A stretch of DNA of 64,000 nucleotides, taken from assembly GCF_009905375.1 (NCBI RefSeq), contig NC_133648.1:26579376-26643375 (forward strand). The letters run 5' to 3'. The translations under genes were made by a program, and so were the position numbers. Below, in pieces: positions 49,949 through 61,412 of the stretch. The notes under the pieces are model-generated. The model searched no databases. It was not told the origin of the DNA and saw only the letters and a program-made list of their open reading frames with translations. Origin of the DNA: Apium graveolens (Eukaryota; Streptophyta; Magnoliopsida; Apiales; Apiaceae). Within the stretch, counting starts at the first letter, position 1; each line of letters opens with the position of its first letter.

Positions 49949-51217
49949 TCATCCCTTTTCTTTTATTAGTTTGTTCAATCTGAAGTAAATTATGTCACAT
50001 TTATACAGACCATTATTTAAAGTACCACGTCCATAAAAAATATTATCTCTAAGAATAGAACATTCATTATTCTCAATAATAAATGAAAATCCAGCCAAGT
50101 CTAACATGGGAATAGAAATAATATTCCTCACAATTGAGGGAACAAAATAACAATTATTTAAAACAATAGTCTTGCCTGTAGGCATATGTAAATGAAATGA
50201 TTCTACATCTTTAGCAGCAACTCTTGCTCCATTTCCCATCAGTAGAATCACCTCCTCTTCCTCAAGAGTCCTACTTCTCCTTAGTCCCTGCAACAAATTG
50301 CAGATATGAGAACCACAGGCGGTATCTAATACCCAAGTAGAAATTTGATTTAATGACATATTCACTTCTATCATGAACATACCTGAATCAGAAGTGGTAG
50401 TCTCACTCCCCTTCTTCTTCTTCAACTCTGCAAGGTAAACCTTGCAGTTCCTCTTCCAGTGCCCCACCTTGTTACAGTGAAAGCAAACAACTTTGCTCTT
50501 GGGGTCTTCAGCTTTTGGTGGAACAGGCCTTTTCTCACCCACTTTCTTCTTCTTGGAAGGGTTCTTCTTCCTTTTCTTAGGATTGGAACCTTCACCAATT
50601 AGAAGAACAGAGCCCTTCTTAGGGGGAAAATTTGATTCCGCAGTCTTCAACATGTTGTGGAGTTCAGCCAGGCTGACATCCAACTTATTCATGTGAAAGT
50701 TCACAACAAACTGCGAAAACAAACCCGGAAGTGATTGCAAGACCAAGTCTTGGCTCAGCTCCCCATCCATGGCAAAACCAAGTTGTCTAAGACGTTCAAT
50801 CAAATTGATCATCTTAAGTACATGGTCATTCACGGATGATCCCTCAGACATCCTACAACCGAACAGCTCCTTCGATATCTCATATCGAGCTGTCCTCCCT
50901 GCCACATCATACAACTCTTGTAGATGCATAAGGATAGTGTGAGCATCCATATGCTCATGTTGCTTCTGTAGCTCAATGTTCATGGAAGCTAGCATGATGC
51001 ATTGAGCAACATTTGCATCATCTATCCACTTACGATACACAACATGTTCATCATTATGTGCATCGTTAGCAGGTTCAGTAGGCTTAGGTGAGTCAAGCAC
51101 ATATTCCAGCTTCTCCACCCTGAGAACAATTCTCAAGTTTCGAAGCCAGTCAGCAAAATTAGGACCAGTCAACTTGTGAGCATCTAGTATACTCCGGAGT
51201 GATAGTGCAGAAGACAT
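49949..51217 (-). CDS. copia gag and protease (open reading frame)
   Basis: A 422-codon open frame from ATG at 51217 (MSSALSLRSILDAHKLTGPN) encodes the gag capsid-like region (FADWLRNLRIVLR, ELYDVAGRTARYEISKELF), a Lys-rich stretch, the zinc knuckle CFHCNKVGHWKRNC, and an aspartic protease with WVLDTACGSHIC (active-site DTA in place of DT/SG, usual for this group). An in-frame ATG at 51250 would add 11 hydrophobic residues. The frame ends at two adjacent stops (about 49946-49951) where the pre-integrase region should begin. Gag and protease look intact, so this copy could still make particles if expressed; that is an inference. Confidence 0.85.
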   Translation of the reverse strand: MSSALSLRSILDAHKLTGPNFADWLRNLRIVLRVEKLEYVLDSPKPTEPANDAHNDEHVVYRKWIDDANVAQCIMLASMNIELQKQHEHMDAHTILMHLQELYDVAGRTARYEISKELFGCRMSEGSSVNDHVLKMINLIERLRQLGFAMDGELSQDLVLQSLPGLFSQFVVNFHMNKLDVSLAELHNMLKTAESNFPPKKGSVLLIGEGSNPKKRKKNPSKKKKVGEKRPVPPKAEDPKSKVVCFHCNKVGHWKRNCKVYLAELKKKKGSETTTSDSGMFMIEVNMSLNQISTWVLDTACGSHICNLLQGLRRSRTLEEEEVILLMGNGARVAAKDVESFHLHMPTGKTIVLNNCYFVPSIVRNIISIPMLDLAGFSFIIENNECSILRDNIFYGRGTLNNGLYKCDIIYFRLNKLIKEKG

Positions 51218-51250
51218 AACGAATATAGTAAATATGTAAATGATAAACAC

Positions 51251-53164
51251 ATAACAACACTTAGCAAATATTCAATTTTATTTCAAAACACTATATGAAT
51301 TGGGTCTTTATTCATAAGTGGCTCCCACTAGTTTATCTAATTTATACACCCCTAAGTGAAAATTAGGCATTCATAATGCTAGTGGGAATAGGGATCCTAC
51401 ATTCCATTACACAACCTCGGTTGTAGCACGAAACGTCATGTGATGTTCAATAGGCAGACAACTCTTGTCAATTACATCTTATGTTATTCCCTAATATAAT
51501 TTTAGCCTCTTGAATAATTGAGTCACGGCTGTGGCACGACAAACTCAATATTCTAAGTCAAGTCTAATTCAACATTCCGTACAATTGAATCAGTCTCCAA
51601 CGGCCCACGGCTGTGGCACGTAACGACCTTTAAATTCTAATTCAATGTACACATCTCTATGTAATAGACAAGTATTCCTTATTTCGAAATCAAAGTCCTC
51701 GGCTGTAGCACGAAACGACAATGATTTAAAAAATAAGAACCACTTTCTATCATGTTGGAAGGCTATGACCGACACAAGCCCGTTGTGTCATTGGCCAATT
51801 ACTACTTGATATTATTTAATTTTAGAGGGATTATATTACGTTACAATCATAATCATATTATAAAAAGATTCTTCCTTTTAAATTAAATATTTCAAATCAA
51901 TAATCGATAATCAGATGATTCCCAGATCGGGTGGAGCATTGTCAAGAGGCGTCACTTAATAACCCTTTCTTACAGATAGAAATTTGTTATTGACAGAATC
52001 ATCCTTTCTCTCAAAATTGAAAATTCATATTTAATTACGTGTTTCATAAATACAAGAATCTCATGATTGTATTCATAATATTATTGTTAAGGCAAGAAAC
52101 GATTCCTATTCTAGATTTTCTAGAGCACGCCTTATATTGATTTAAGTTCACCTAAATCTATCATCGCATGGTAAACACAGGCATATATCTCATATATAAA
52201 AATAAATAAACAAGTAAGCATACAATTAATATCATGTCACACATTGATATAATGATGTATGGATTTATTATAGCATTTAAAAGCAATTAAAACAATTAAA
52301 ACATGCTTTAAAACACTTTCGGGAATATAAACAGTTCAAAACTTTTATATAAAAAATATTTGACCACTCCATTAGATCCGTCTCGGAAAAACGAATCCAA
52401 CGATATATTGCACGCCCAAAACGGAGTTACGAAACTCCCAAAAAATCAAATTTAATGTGGACATACGGCTGTAACGCATGTACGTAATGCGTTACAACAC
52501 TGTTGAGCCATTTACGCGTGTAACGCATTCCGTAAATGCGCAACAGTGTGTAACGCATTCACGGAATGCGCAACACACCCCCCCGCCCCGCGTGCGCTGC
52601 ACGCGCCTGCAGCAGCCGATAGCAGGTTTTCAATTTATTTTTTTTCGTCCCTGCTAACAGTCCTGCCGTGTCTTTTCCTTTTCTGCTGCTGGTTTAGGAG
52701 TAGTAACCCCCTTTTTCCTTTACTCCCTTATTAATAACTCTTTATTAATATGTTGTTATTTTAATTTTATTATTAATAAATTAATTAACATTTAATTAAT
52801 AAATTAATAAAAATCAAAATAATATGATTTCTTAAATCAGGGAGTAGCAGAAAAATACCAAATCAGCCATGAGTCCTTGTGCAAATTTTAATCATAATTA
52901 TTCACATGCATAAGTATTTTATGAATTTTAATTAAAACAATTTTTAAAAATTCATAACAAATAATCTACACATCACAAAATTATGAAAAAAATACCTAGA
53001 TGATCTACAACACTTGTAGAACCCAGATCAGTAGTCAAAATCTCATGCAAAAATTATTTCAAATTAATTCATAATTAAATCCAAATAAACTTGCAAAAAT
53101 TATAATAAATCCATACATGCATTAAAAAATCTGAAATTTTTTATATGAATCTCTATATGCAGAA
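51251..53164 (-). other. Untranslated leader of the copia element, with two repeat clusters
   Basis: About 1.9 kb separate the PBS from gag. Four copies of a CGGCTGTGGCACGAAACG-like motif (51415-51719) and a cluster of GC-rich GTAACGCATT palindromes (about 52465-52580) lie here. There is no open frame of interest. Confidence 0.7.
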
Positions 53165-53181
53165 CCTAGCTCTGATGCCAA
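53165..53181 (-). other. Primer-binding site of the copia element
   Basis: Directly inside the 5' LTR the minus strand reads TTGGCATCAGAGCTAGG, complementary to the 3' end of initiator Met-tRNA apart from the common TGGCA/TGGTA difference. Confidence 0.85.
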
Positions 53182-54759
53182 TGAAGGAATTTACGGATGA
53201 GTGGAAGCGTAAAATACCAATTATTCCGTAAAAACCATATACCGCACATATAGAAAAAACATATAAAAGGGAAAAAGTGAGGAATCGAAACCATACCTCG
53301 TGAATCGAAGCTTTATAAAATTGGAGTGCTAGCAGTTGCTCCTCAGTGTGTGAAACACTCTACCGGTATCCACCAAAAACGATCATCTTCGATGAACCTT
53401 TTTATAAACCTAAGCTTTTATAAAAATGGAGTTTTGGGAGAGAGAGAGAGAGGAAGAAGATGGAGGCTAGGGTTTTCACAAAACCAAAATTGTGTATCTT
53501 GTCCAAATGAGCCATCCATCTCATTCTATTTATAGGACTCTCCTAGGGTTTTATAATATATCTTTATATATTTTAACCCCCACATTTTATCTTCATAAAA
53601 TGCTTTAATAATAATTAAAACTATTTTAATCATTATTTCTTTTCTTAACTATTTAGAAAATAATTCTCTCTCTCATTATTTCATCAAAGAAAATATTCTT
53701 TTATGGTGTGACCCTGTAGGTTCAATATTATGCCGGTAGTAGAAATAAATAATAATAAACCTTTTATTAATTATTTATATGAATATTAAAATTCACTAAA
53801 TATAATTAACTGATTAATTATATTTATTCTACATCGTGAGTGATGCTTCTCAACATATCGCGACTATCCGGATAATATGAATTCACTGCTTAGAATATCA
53901 AGAACCTGTCAGTGACTAGTTACCGTACAATGAATTCCTTCTACCCTTATAATATCCCGATTAAATACAAGGCATGGATCTTGTGTCAAGCCTATCAAAT
54001 TTAATCATATGATTTCTTATTCATAATGCAAAGTTCATATTAATGCAAATTAGAAACTCCTTTCTAATTTCATACACTCTGCCCAGAGATTCCAGAACTC
54101 GCATACTAAGAATAACATAGGATATTCTCTTCCTATACTGGAAGGGGTAGATCCTCTATTGACGTTAACTATCTCTATACACAAATCCCTATACCCAGAA
54201 TAGACCTAATGGATGTCCTTGAGACTAAGGACTAAACTAAAGCACAGTTCATTATATATAAGATACCTTTAACGATCTCAAGTCTAAGGACACTTGTACA
54301 ACTATCACTCAGTGAATAACTATTGACACGTGAGTAATCTCCATTAGTTGTTCAACTTATCAAGTCATGTTCAGTGAACTTATTCCCTAATAAGCACCTA
54401 CATACCAGCTATAGTGTCACCACACAAATGCCTATGAGAACAGACATCCTCCTGAAGGGAGCAAGCATAGTATGTACCAATCTTTGCGGATCCACTAACA
54501 TCCGATTAGTTATCCTATGATCAGGAACTGTTTAAGTCCAGAGTTGTCATCTTCTAGATCCCATTATTATAATCTCATTATAATTCTAGAAGCTTTACTC
54601 TAAACTATGGAACATCTTATTTAATACACTTTTAAAAAAAAGATAAAGCCTGTAAAAATATAACAAGTCTTTTATTAATTCAAAATGAAATCAAATAGGA
54701 ATACAAGAAAGTTCTTCCTAACTCATCATACATGATTGGATTTAGGACAAACACTTTCA
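53182..54759 (-). repeat. 5' LTR of the nested copia element
   Basis: This is the partner of 46754-48327, with the same ends and a length four bases greater. It abuts Tat integrase sequence at 54760. Confidence 0.93.
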
Positions 54760-54794
54760 TTCCTTCATCTTTTCCTTGTATTTTTCCATCCTTG

Positions 54795-55555
54795 CTATAG
54801 CTTGGTCCCAAACTTCTTCAATAAGCTCCATGTTGTCCCGAACCCCTCCTCGTTAGCTATTTCCTCAAAATTTATTACTCGGTGAGAAGGGGATCCCACT
54901 TCGATTGGCAGCATTGCTTCTGTTCTGTAAGCTATCTTGAAAGGGGGTTTTCCTGTGCTTGTCCGGGGGATGGTCCTGTAGGCCCATCGTACGTTAAACA
55001 ACTCTTCTGGACATTTGCTCTTACTTTCTCGAAGTCTCTTCTCGATGCCCTGAAGGAGAATTCTGTTTGTGATTTCTTCTTGTCCATTCCCATGAGGGTT
55101 TGCTACCAATGACTTTTTGTGTTTGATTCCTCGCTCTTGGAGATAGGATTTGAATTCTTTGAATTCTGATCCGACGAACTGTGGTCCATTGTCCAATACC
55201 AGGACCCTCGAGATCCCAAATCTCATCAAAATATTATTCATGAATTTTATACAGTCTTGTTGATTGATGGTCCTCATTGCCTTCGCTTCCACCCATTTAG
55301 TCATGTAATCGATTGTAACTAAGAGGTATCTCAGGTCTCCTCTAGCCTAGGGAAAAGACCCCATGATATCTATCCTTCAAACAGCGAATGGGATTGGAGA
55401 TAGGACGAAGGAGGGTAGGACTGGGCTGAGCCAGGATAAATTGCTAAAGAGTTGGCATTGCTTGCATTTTTCACGAACCCAACAACATCCTGGTGAATGG
55501 TGGGCCAGTAATAACCTTGCCTTATGATTTTGTGAGCCAAGGCCTTTACAGACAT
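54795..55555 (-). pseudogene. Tat integrase, zinc-binding and catalytic core
   Basis: The segment 55370-55555 has the zinc-binding helix (LAHKIIRQGYYWPTIHQDV) with the CKQCQ part in a shifted frame. The segment 54795-55304 has the catalytic core: TKWVEAKAMR after the first Asp, VLVLDNGPQF with the second Asp, and GNGQEEITNRILLQG with the Glu. WAYRTIPRTSTGKPPFKIAY follows. Frameshifts and stops separate the pieces. It continues across the copia insertion to 46753. Confidence 0.88.
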
Positions 55556-56080
55556 ACGGTCTCCGCATATTCCTTAATGAACTTACGTTAAACAATAATT
55601 ATCCTCCGCTGGGAGAACACATTTCAAATTGGGGAGGAGAAGGTCCGGCGATAGAGTAGTCCTTCTTCAAGAAAGAACTTAGCTACCTTAGCCTTTAACC
55701 TTTAAGCTTTTCCTTTATCTTATGGAAGCTCTCCCTTGTCCAAGTAGTTGATGAAATGAGTCATCTAGTTCAGATTGTTGTCTATCTTCAGGTGTTCTTC
55801 AGTTTCTATTGTTGGCGTTTGCAATTATTTGAAATAAACAGAGCAGTCCAGGTCTGATGAGTTCTGGACCAGCTTGGATAACCAGCTTCTAGATTCTCTT
55901 CTCACAGATTTATAGGACCTTGTGCCAGGATATCATGGTAAGATAGCTCTTTACCAAAGCTTTGTACTTGGCTAATATGGGATCCTTCTCCATATATTTT
56001 CCCTTTATTTATTTGACTACGATCTGGGAGTCACTATAGATGTTTAGGTCCTGCACCCTTAGGGTCTTGGAAAGTTTCGA

Positions 56081-56638
56081 TCAGGGCTTCATACTCCGTT
56101 TGGTTGTTTGTTGCTGGAATTCAAAGGATATTATAGTTTGGATCATGAATCCATCACGACTCTTCAAGATGATTCCAGCTACTGACCTTTCATTTGTTGA
56201 AGATCCATCGACCTTCAGAGTCCAGGCTCCCGGGTTAAGATTTTGGTTGCTACGTGGGTCAATGTTCATAGGTGCTGGTTCAGCTTCTGGAAAGTTGCAT
56301 TTAATGATGAAATCAACAAGTGCCTGAGCCTTAATAGCAGTCCTGAGAATAAAGTTTAGGTTTAATTGACTTAGTTTCACTGCCCAATTCACAAGCCTTC
56401 CCGAGACATCTGGTTTATGTATTATCTTTCTCAAGTGCTGATTAACCCAGATCTCCCTTCCTATAAAGTAATGTCTAAGCTTTCTCGATGTCGTAACCAA
56501 TACAAAGGAATTTTTTTCTAAACTTGGGTATCTGGTATCGGCATCCTTCAGTACTTGGATTACATAATACACTGGTTGTTGTTTGCCATTCTCTTCCCGA
56601 ATTAGTGCTGCTCCTACTCCCAGGTACCTAGCTGGCAA
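56081..56638 (-). pseudogene. Tat RNase H and additional RNase H-like domain
   Basis: One 185-codon frame holds the reverse-transcriptase-linked RNase H (YLGVGAALIREENGKQQPVY, YPSLEKNSFVLVTTSRKLRH, YFIGREIWVNQHLRKIIHKP), then a linker and the start of a second RNase H-like domain (WTLKVDGSSTNERSVAGIIL). The dual arrangement is characteristic of Tat-lineage elements. The downstream part is broken. Confidence 0.87.
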
Positions 56639-57003
56639 TAGCGGTATAAGGGTTCCCCGGGTTGGGCTTTAGTTTGAATTGGTGTCTGGGAGAGGTACTC
56701 CTTGATTTCTTCAAATGCTCTTTGGCAGTCTGGGCTCCAATTCACTTCTTTCTTGTTGTTGGCTCCTTTCAGTAAATCAAAGAAAGGCAAGCATCTTTCT
56801 GCTAGTTATGATACAAACCTCCTGAGCGCTGCCAGTCACCCTGTTAGCTTCCGTAAATCCTTCTAGGTTCGGGGTGCTTTCATTTCTTGTATTGCCTTTA
56901 TTTTTTCAGGATTGGCTTCAATCCCTCGGTTGCTTATCATGAATCCTAGAAATTTTCCTGCTCCCACTCCAAATGTGCATTTTTATGGATTCAGCTTAAG
57001 TGA

Positions 57004-57819
57004 TTAATTTCTTAAATTATCGAAGAATTCCTTAAGATCCCCAATGTGAACCGGGATGGTTGTGAATTTTGCAATCATATCATCAATATAGGATTCCAAG
57101 TTTCTTCCCAGATGGGACGTAAAAATTTTATTCACTTCCCTGTGGTAGGTGGAGGCTACATTTGTCAAGCCAAAGGATAGTGTGATATAGACTGCTCTGT
57201 GGGTGATGTATGTTGTCTTTGAAATATTCTTTGGATTCATCTTGATTTGGTTGTACCCGGAGAAGGCGTCCATGAAGCTTAACATGAGGTGGCCGGAGGT
57301 GGCATCTATTAGTTAATATAAGTTTAGGAGATGATAAGGATCCTTTGGACATGCGTCATTCAGGTCGGTGTAGTCTACACACATTCTCCACTTTCTATTG
57401 GTCTTCTTTACCATGACTACATTAGCCAGCCACTCCGGGTATTTGATTTCACATATAATATCTACTTTGAGTAATTTCTCCACTTCTTCATCTATCACTC
57501 TCTGCCTCTCTGGGGCAAAATTCATTTTTTCCTGCTTAAGTGGCTTTCTGTCCGGGTTCACATCCAGACTATGCATCTTTATTGATTCATGCAACCTTGG
57601 TATATCTTTGGGACTCCAGACAAATACATCAGCATACTTCCAGAGTAATGATATCAATTCTTCTTTGAAAATTGTTTCGAGCCCGGACCCTATCTTTACT
57701 TTCTTGGAAGTTTTGGTTTCATTGATCGGGATTGTTTTTGTCTCTACTGCAACCTCGAACTTTGCTTGGTCTAAGGTTGAGACCATGTGCTGTATCCGAG
57801 CTTCAACATTCCTTTTCAT
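57004..57819 (-). pseudogene. Tat reverse transcriptase
   Basis: The segment 57313-57819 carries the N-terminal part (LLWKYADVFVWSPKDIP, VVMVKKTNRKWRMCVDYTDL, NDACPKDPYHL). The segment 57004-57285 carries the palm (LSFMDAFSGYNQIKM, LSFGLTNVASTYHREVNKIF) and the catalytic box YIDDM. They are in different frames with a stop between them. The thumb region to 56640 is degenerate. Confidence 0.9.
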
Positions 57820-58058
57820 ATAAACTTGAGCCTGGGCTGATGCTCTTTCTTAGTTTCTTTCTTTTAGTTCATTGGTTGCTGGCATGGCAGGATTGCTCTG
57901 GTCTAGAGCCGGTTCTGCCTCAATCACTATAATGACTTGGTTGCTTTTTGGCTCTACTGAACCTGGCTTGGTTGCTTTTGGATCTGGGTCGGATTTAATG
58001 ATTTGAACTCTTTCCCTGACCCTTCCCTCGAGCGAGGATGGTGTTTCTTATGTTTTTG

Positions 58059-59150
58059 TTACTTTCGAAGGACTGTGGCTTTCCTTTTATTGTCTTGGTG
58101 AGTTTCTACCATGACCTTTTCATGTTTGTAGCATCTTTCTACGACTTCATAATCTCCTTTGACTTCTCCAACTCCAGTTAGGGTTGGGAACTTGATTTTC
58201 AGGTGGGAGATGGAGGTTATTGCTTGCATCCTAGTTAGAGTCGGGCGCCCAATTATGCCATTGTATGATGAAGGAGTTTTGATCACAGAGAATCATATGA
58301 CATAAGGGAATTGGTTGGGAGTATTTCCAAATAGAACGGGAAGGTATATGATTCCCGAGATCGGGACCAAGTTATTCCCGAATCCATAGAGCGGGTCCTC
58401 CCGACACTCATTTGAGCGAACACTCCCGTGCTGCATTCGATCCACAATATGCTTAAGGGTTAATTATCAACTAGGTCACTTACTCTGTTCAAATGTATCA
58501 AGTGAGTCATCGATAAAAAAACGGACTCAAATGAGTCACTCATTTAAAAATTTGTATCAAAATTATCACTCTATCGTTAATCAAAATTCATAAAAGTATT
58601 ATATATTGAGTTTCACACATTTTTTGTGAATGATATTACATCCAAATGAAAGGTTCCGATTTCTACTATTTTAGAGAATATTGTTAGATTTTTAAAATTT
58701 TATCAACTACTTTTTTTTAATTTTTGATTGTTTTATTTAATTTAAATAAAAATAAATAGTAGACAAATTTTTAAAAAACTAAAAATATTATTTAAAATAC
58801 TAGAACTCAGAATCTTTCATTTGGATGTAATATCATTCACAAAAAATGTGCGAAACTCAATATATAATACTTTTATGAATTTTGATTAACGATATAGTGA
58901 TAATTTTGATACAAATTTTTAAATGAGTGACTCATTTGAGTCCGTTTTTTTATCGGTGACTCACTTGATACATTTGGACAGAGTAAGTGACCTAGTTGAT
59001 AATTAACCCATATGCTTAAAGAGAATATTAACTGAGGAGCCGTTTTCTATCTGCATTCTCTAGACTTCATTGTCGAAAATATCCAGAGTTACTACCAAAG
59101 CCTCATTGTGATTAGGATTGACCCCTGCATAATCTTTATTGCCGAAAGAG
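58059..59150 (-). pseudogene. Tat aspartic protease, split by a MITE
   Basis: Right of the MITE (59020-59150) the minus strand reads DYAGVNPNHNEALVV and IENGSSVNILF, the active-site loop. Left of it (58059-58450) is [20 protein letters not shown] and a conserved C-terminal stretch. The catalytic Asp of the usual D-x-G-S-S loop appears as Glu. Stops occur in both halves. Confidence 0.8.
58457..59009. mobile_element. 553-bp foldback MITE, Mutator-like, 10-bp target-site duplication
   Basis: Arms of about 200-230 bp are near-perfect inverted repeats starting GGGTTAATTATCAACTAGGT on both sides. A perfect 10-bp duplication ATATGCTTAA lies at 58447-58456 and 59010-59019, in the size range of Mutator-like elements. 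It carries no coding sequence. It is inserted in the Tat protease region, so it is younger than that element. Confidence 0.92.
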
Positions 59151-59360
59151 ATGATCATCTTCGGGAATGACTGAATATAGAATATTTCATCCCTTGGGTC
59201 CAGGCTGGGGGGGGTGAGCGGGAGCCTCCCAGGACTACATTCACCATATCCTTCTCCTTTCTTGATCCTTCTCCTTTCTTGATCCTTATCCTTTCTGATT
59301 ATTATCCCGGGATATGTATTGGCTTAGGTTCCCTTTCTTGATTTGCTCCTGATGAACTAC

Positions 59361-60990
59361 TTAAAAGATAGGCAATTTTCCATCTTGTGGCCATGAGTTT
59401 TATGATAATCACATTGTCGATTGTAGGACTGGCTCTCCGGGGGAGTCTGCATTGGCTTTGGCGGATAGTAGAATGGCTTATATTTGATCTTCTTTAAAAT
59501 TTTCCCCGGGTCCGATTTAGTGGAGTCCAATCCGTCTCTTGTCTGGCCTCCCTGGCTTGCCTAGTTGGTCTTGGGTCACTTTTGGATTCCTTTTTGGGAC
59601 CAAGTCTCTGGAATATAGGAGTACTCCATACCACATGAGTCTGTTGGCTTTGTTGGCTTTGTTTGAACTTTTTGTCCTCATGATAACCCCCTTTCGGTCA
59701 GTCATCAGAGTTCTTGCTCCTGGATCCCCCATTCCGGGTCATCCTCATAGATTGAAGGACGTATGTCTCTTTGATGAACCTGGCGACCGTGGAATAGGCA
59801 GCAGTCAGGCTCTGAGGTTCCTTGATGATCAATTCTACAATGTACCTTTTGCTATGTTCCGGGTCCAAGTTCCTCCGGAAAATGCTTAGGGCTTCCCGTT
59901 CATCCAAGTTGGAGATCTTGTTGATTGTTTCTTGGAAACGCCTCATGTAGGCTGAGAAAGATTCATTGTCATATTGGCGAATAGTTTCTAGATGACACAT
60001 GTGCAGCTCATGTGTTTTGTTGGCTCGGAACCTTCGGGGGAAGGCTCCGTGGAAGTCTTTCCAGTTGTGGATGTTTCGGGAGAGGATCCGGATGAACCAC
60101 CTCTGAGGCTTCCCTTGAGAGTCGATTCGAAAAATCTGGACTTGGTCAAGTCGTTATAGTAGTATATTTGGGCTATCTGTTCGGAATAATTCCAGTGTTC
60201 TTCCGGATCCCCTAATCCGTTAAATGAATCAAAGTTATAGTGCTTGAGGCTTCATTGCCAGGGAATTACCTCTAAGGTATGGCTGAAGGGTGTTAGAGTT
60301 TCCCCAACCTCCATTCCAGAGTCCTTCTCTATCTTTCTCTGAAGTTCATATATCACGTCTTTGAGGTCCTTCTGCCCCTCCTCATCATTATCAGAAATGA
60401 CCTCGGGGGTGGGGTCCCTCCGGGTCCTCTTGGTCCTGGACTTGGCCAGTAGTTTCTCTTTTTCTAGCTGCATTCTTTTCTGAATCTTGAGCTCAAGCTT
60501 TGCTTCATCCTCTATTTTGATCCACTCTCTCATTTCTTCCAGTCGCTTCTGTATGGTTGCTTTTGTCTCTTTTTATTACTTTGGGCTTTTTGATTCTTTT
60601 TCCTTTTGGCCTCGATTTTCTCAAAGACGGAGGGGCGGTATTGTTGAGAGTCCATGGACTCTTTCGGGTCATCTTCCTGTCCAGCTTCTCCCTGAGCCCA
60701 AGTTTCCTCTTCCCTGTAGAACCGGATTGCTTCAACCAATTCATCACGGGTTAGGTTGGCCATGTGCTCCTCTACCACCGGAACATTGGTGTACTTGTAC
60801 TGATTTAGCTTGATCAAATTTCTGGCATCCCGGGGTTGTACTACCCTCTTTATGACCAAGGTATGGGTTAATGGTTGCTCCTGGAGGGTGTCTCGGTGGC
60901 CCTCGGGTCCTGTGCATGTGAATGGTCCTGGTCCTGGATCTGGGTGCTCGAAGAGGTTCTTCCAGCTGTACTATTTCCCGCTCTTACCAT
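59361..60990 (-). pseudogene. Tat gag, broken
   Basis: Pieces in minus-strand order are: a start near 60990 (MVRAGNSTAGRTSSS); 60530-60859 (LVEAIRFYREEE, then a Lys/Arg-rich stretch); 60252-60533 (a coiled-coil-like Glu/Lys-rich segment); 59698-60000 (LETIRQYDNESFSAYMRRFQ, SIFRRNLDPEHSKR, typical retrotransposon gag); and a zinc knuckle variant CDYHKTHGHKMENC near 59365-59425. Several frameshifts interrupt it. Confidence 0.82.
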
Positions 60991-61390
60991 TATCTCAAGT
61001 GTACAAACAACAACTAACTAAGATTTCAAACTAACAATGTAGATCTAAGGTTGCTTTTTGACAATAGCGGAAATTATCCAGAACATTCACATACAAACTA
61101 TCTGGGTTTGGTTAACAATATTGCAGAATAACTATAACTGGGTTTAAACCACCAAGGTAATATGAAAAAATGAAGCAGATCTGGGTTCTTAACAAACAAG
61201 ACTATCTATATCACACACAAATGTTGCTTAAATAAAAAAAGTAAGGCTCACACAAACGTAGCTTAAATAAAAAATATTCATAGTTATGACAGAGCTAGAT
61301 TGCTTGGGTTCTTACAAATTAAAGAAATGTACTCTTTTAAGAGTTTGCTAATGAAGTTGAGTCCAGGAGCACCGAGACCCAAGGACAGAG

Positions 61391-61410
61391 AGCCCATCCT
61401 TCTAGCGCCA
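61391..61410 (-). other. Tat primer-binding site
   Basis: The minus strand reads TGGCGCTAGAAGGATGGGCT, two bases inside the candidate LTR end. The TGGCGCTAGAAGGA form is typical of Tat-type elements. Confidence 0.7.
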
Positions 61411-61412
61411 AA

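Larger units (their letters stand above)
46754..54759 (-). mobile_element. Nested Ty1/copia retrotransposon with ~1.58-kb LTRs, internally deleted
   Basis: LTRs at 46754-48327 (1574 bp) and 53182-54759 (1578 bp) end in TG...CA and differ at about one to two percent of sites by eye. The minus-strand 5' LTR (right) is followed by the PBS TTGGCATCAGAGC. A polypurine-like AGTGGGAAAT precedes the 3' LTR (left). Flanks CTCCT (46749-46753) and TTCCT (54760-54764) match at 4 of 5 bases. The pol region lacks the integrase zinc finger, part of reverse transcriptase including the YVDD box, and RNase H, so the copy is non-autonomous. It interrupts Tat integrase. Confidence 0.93.
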
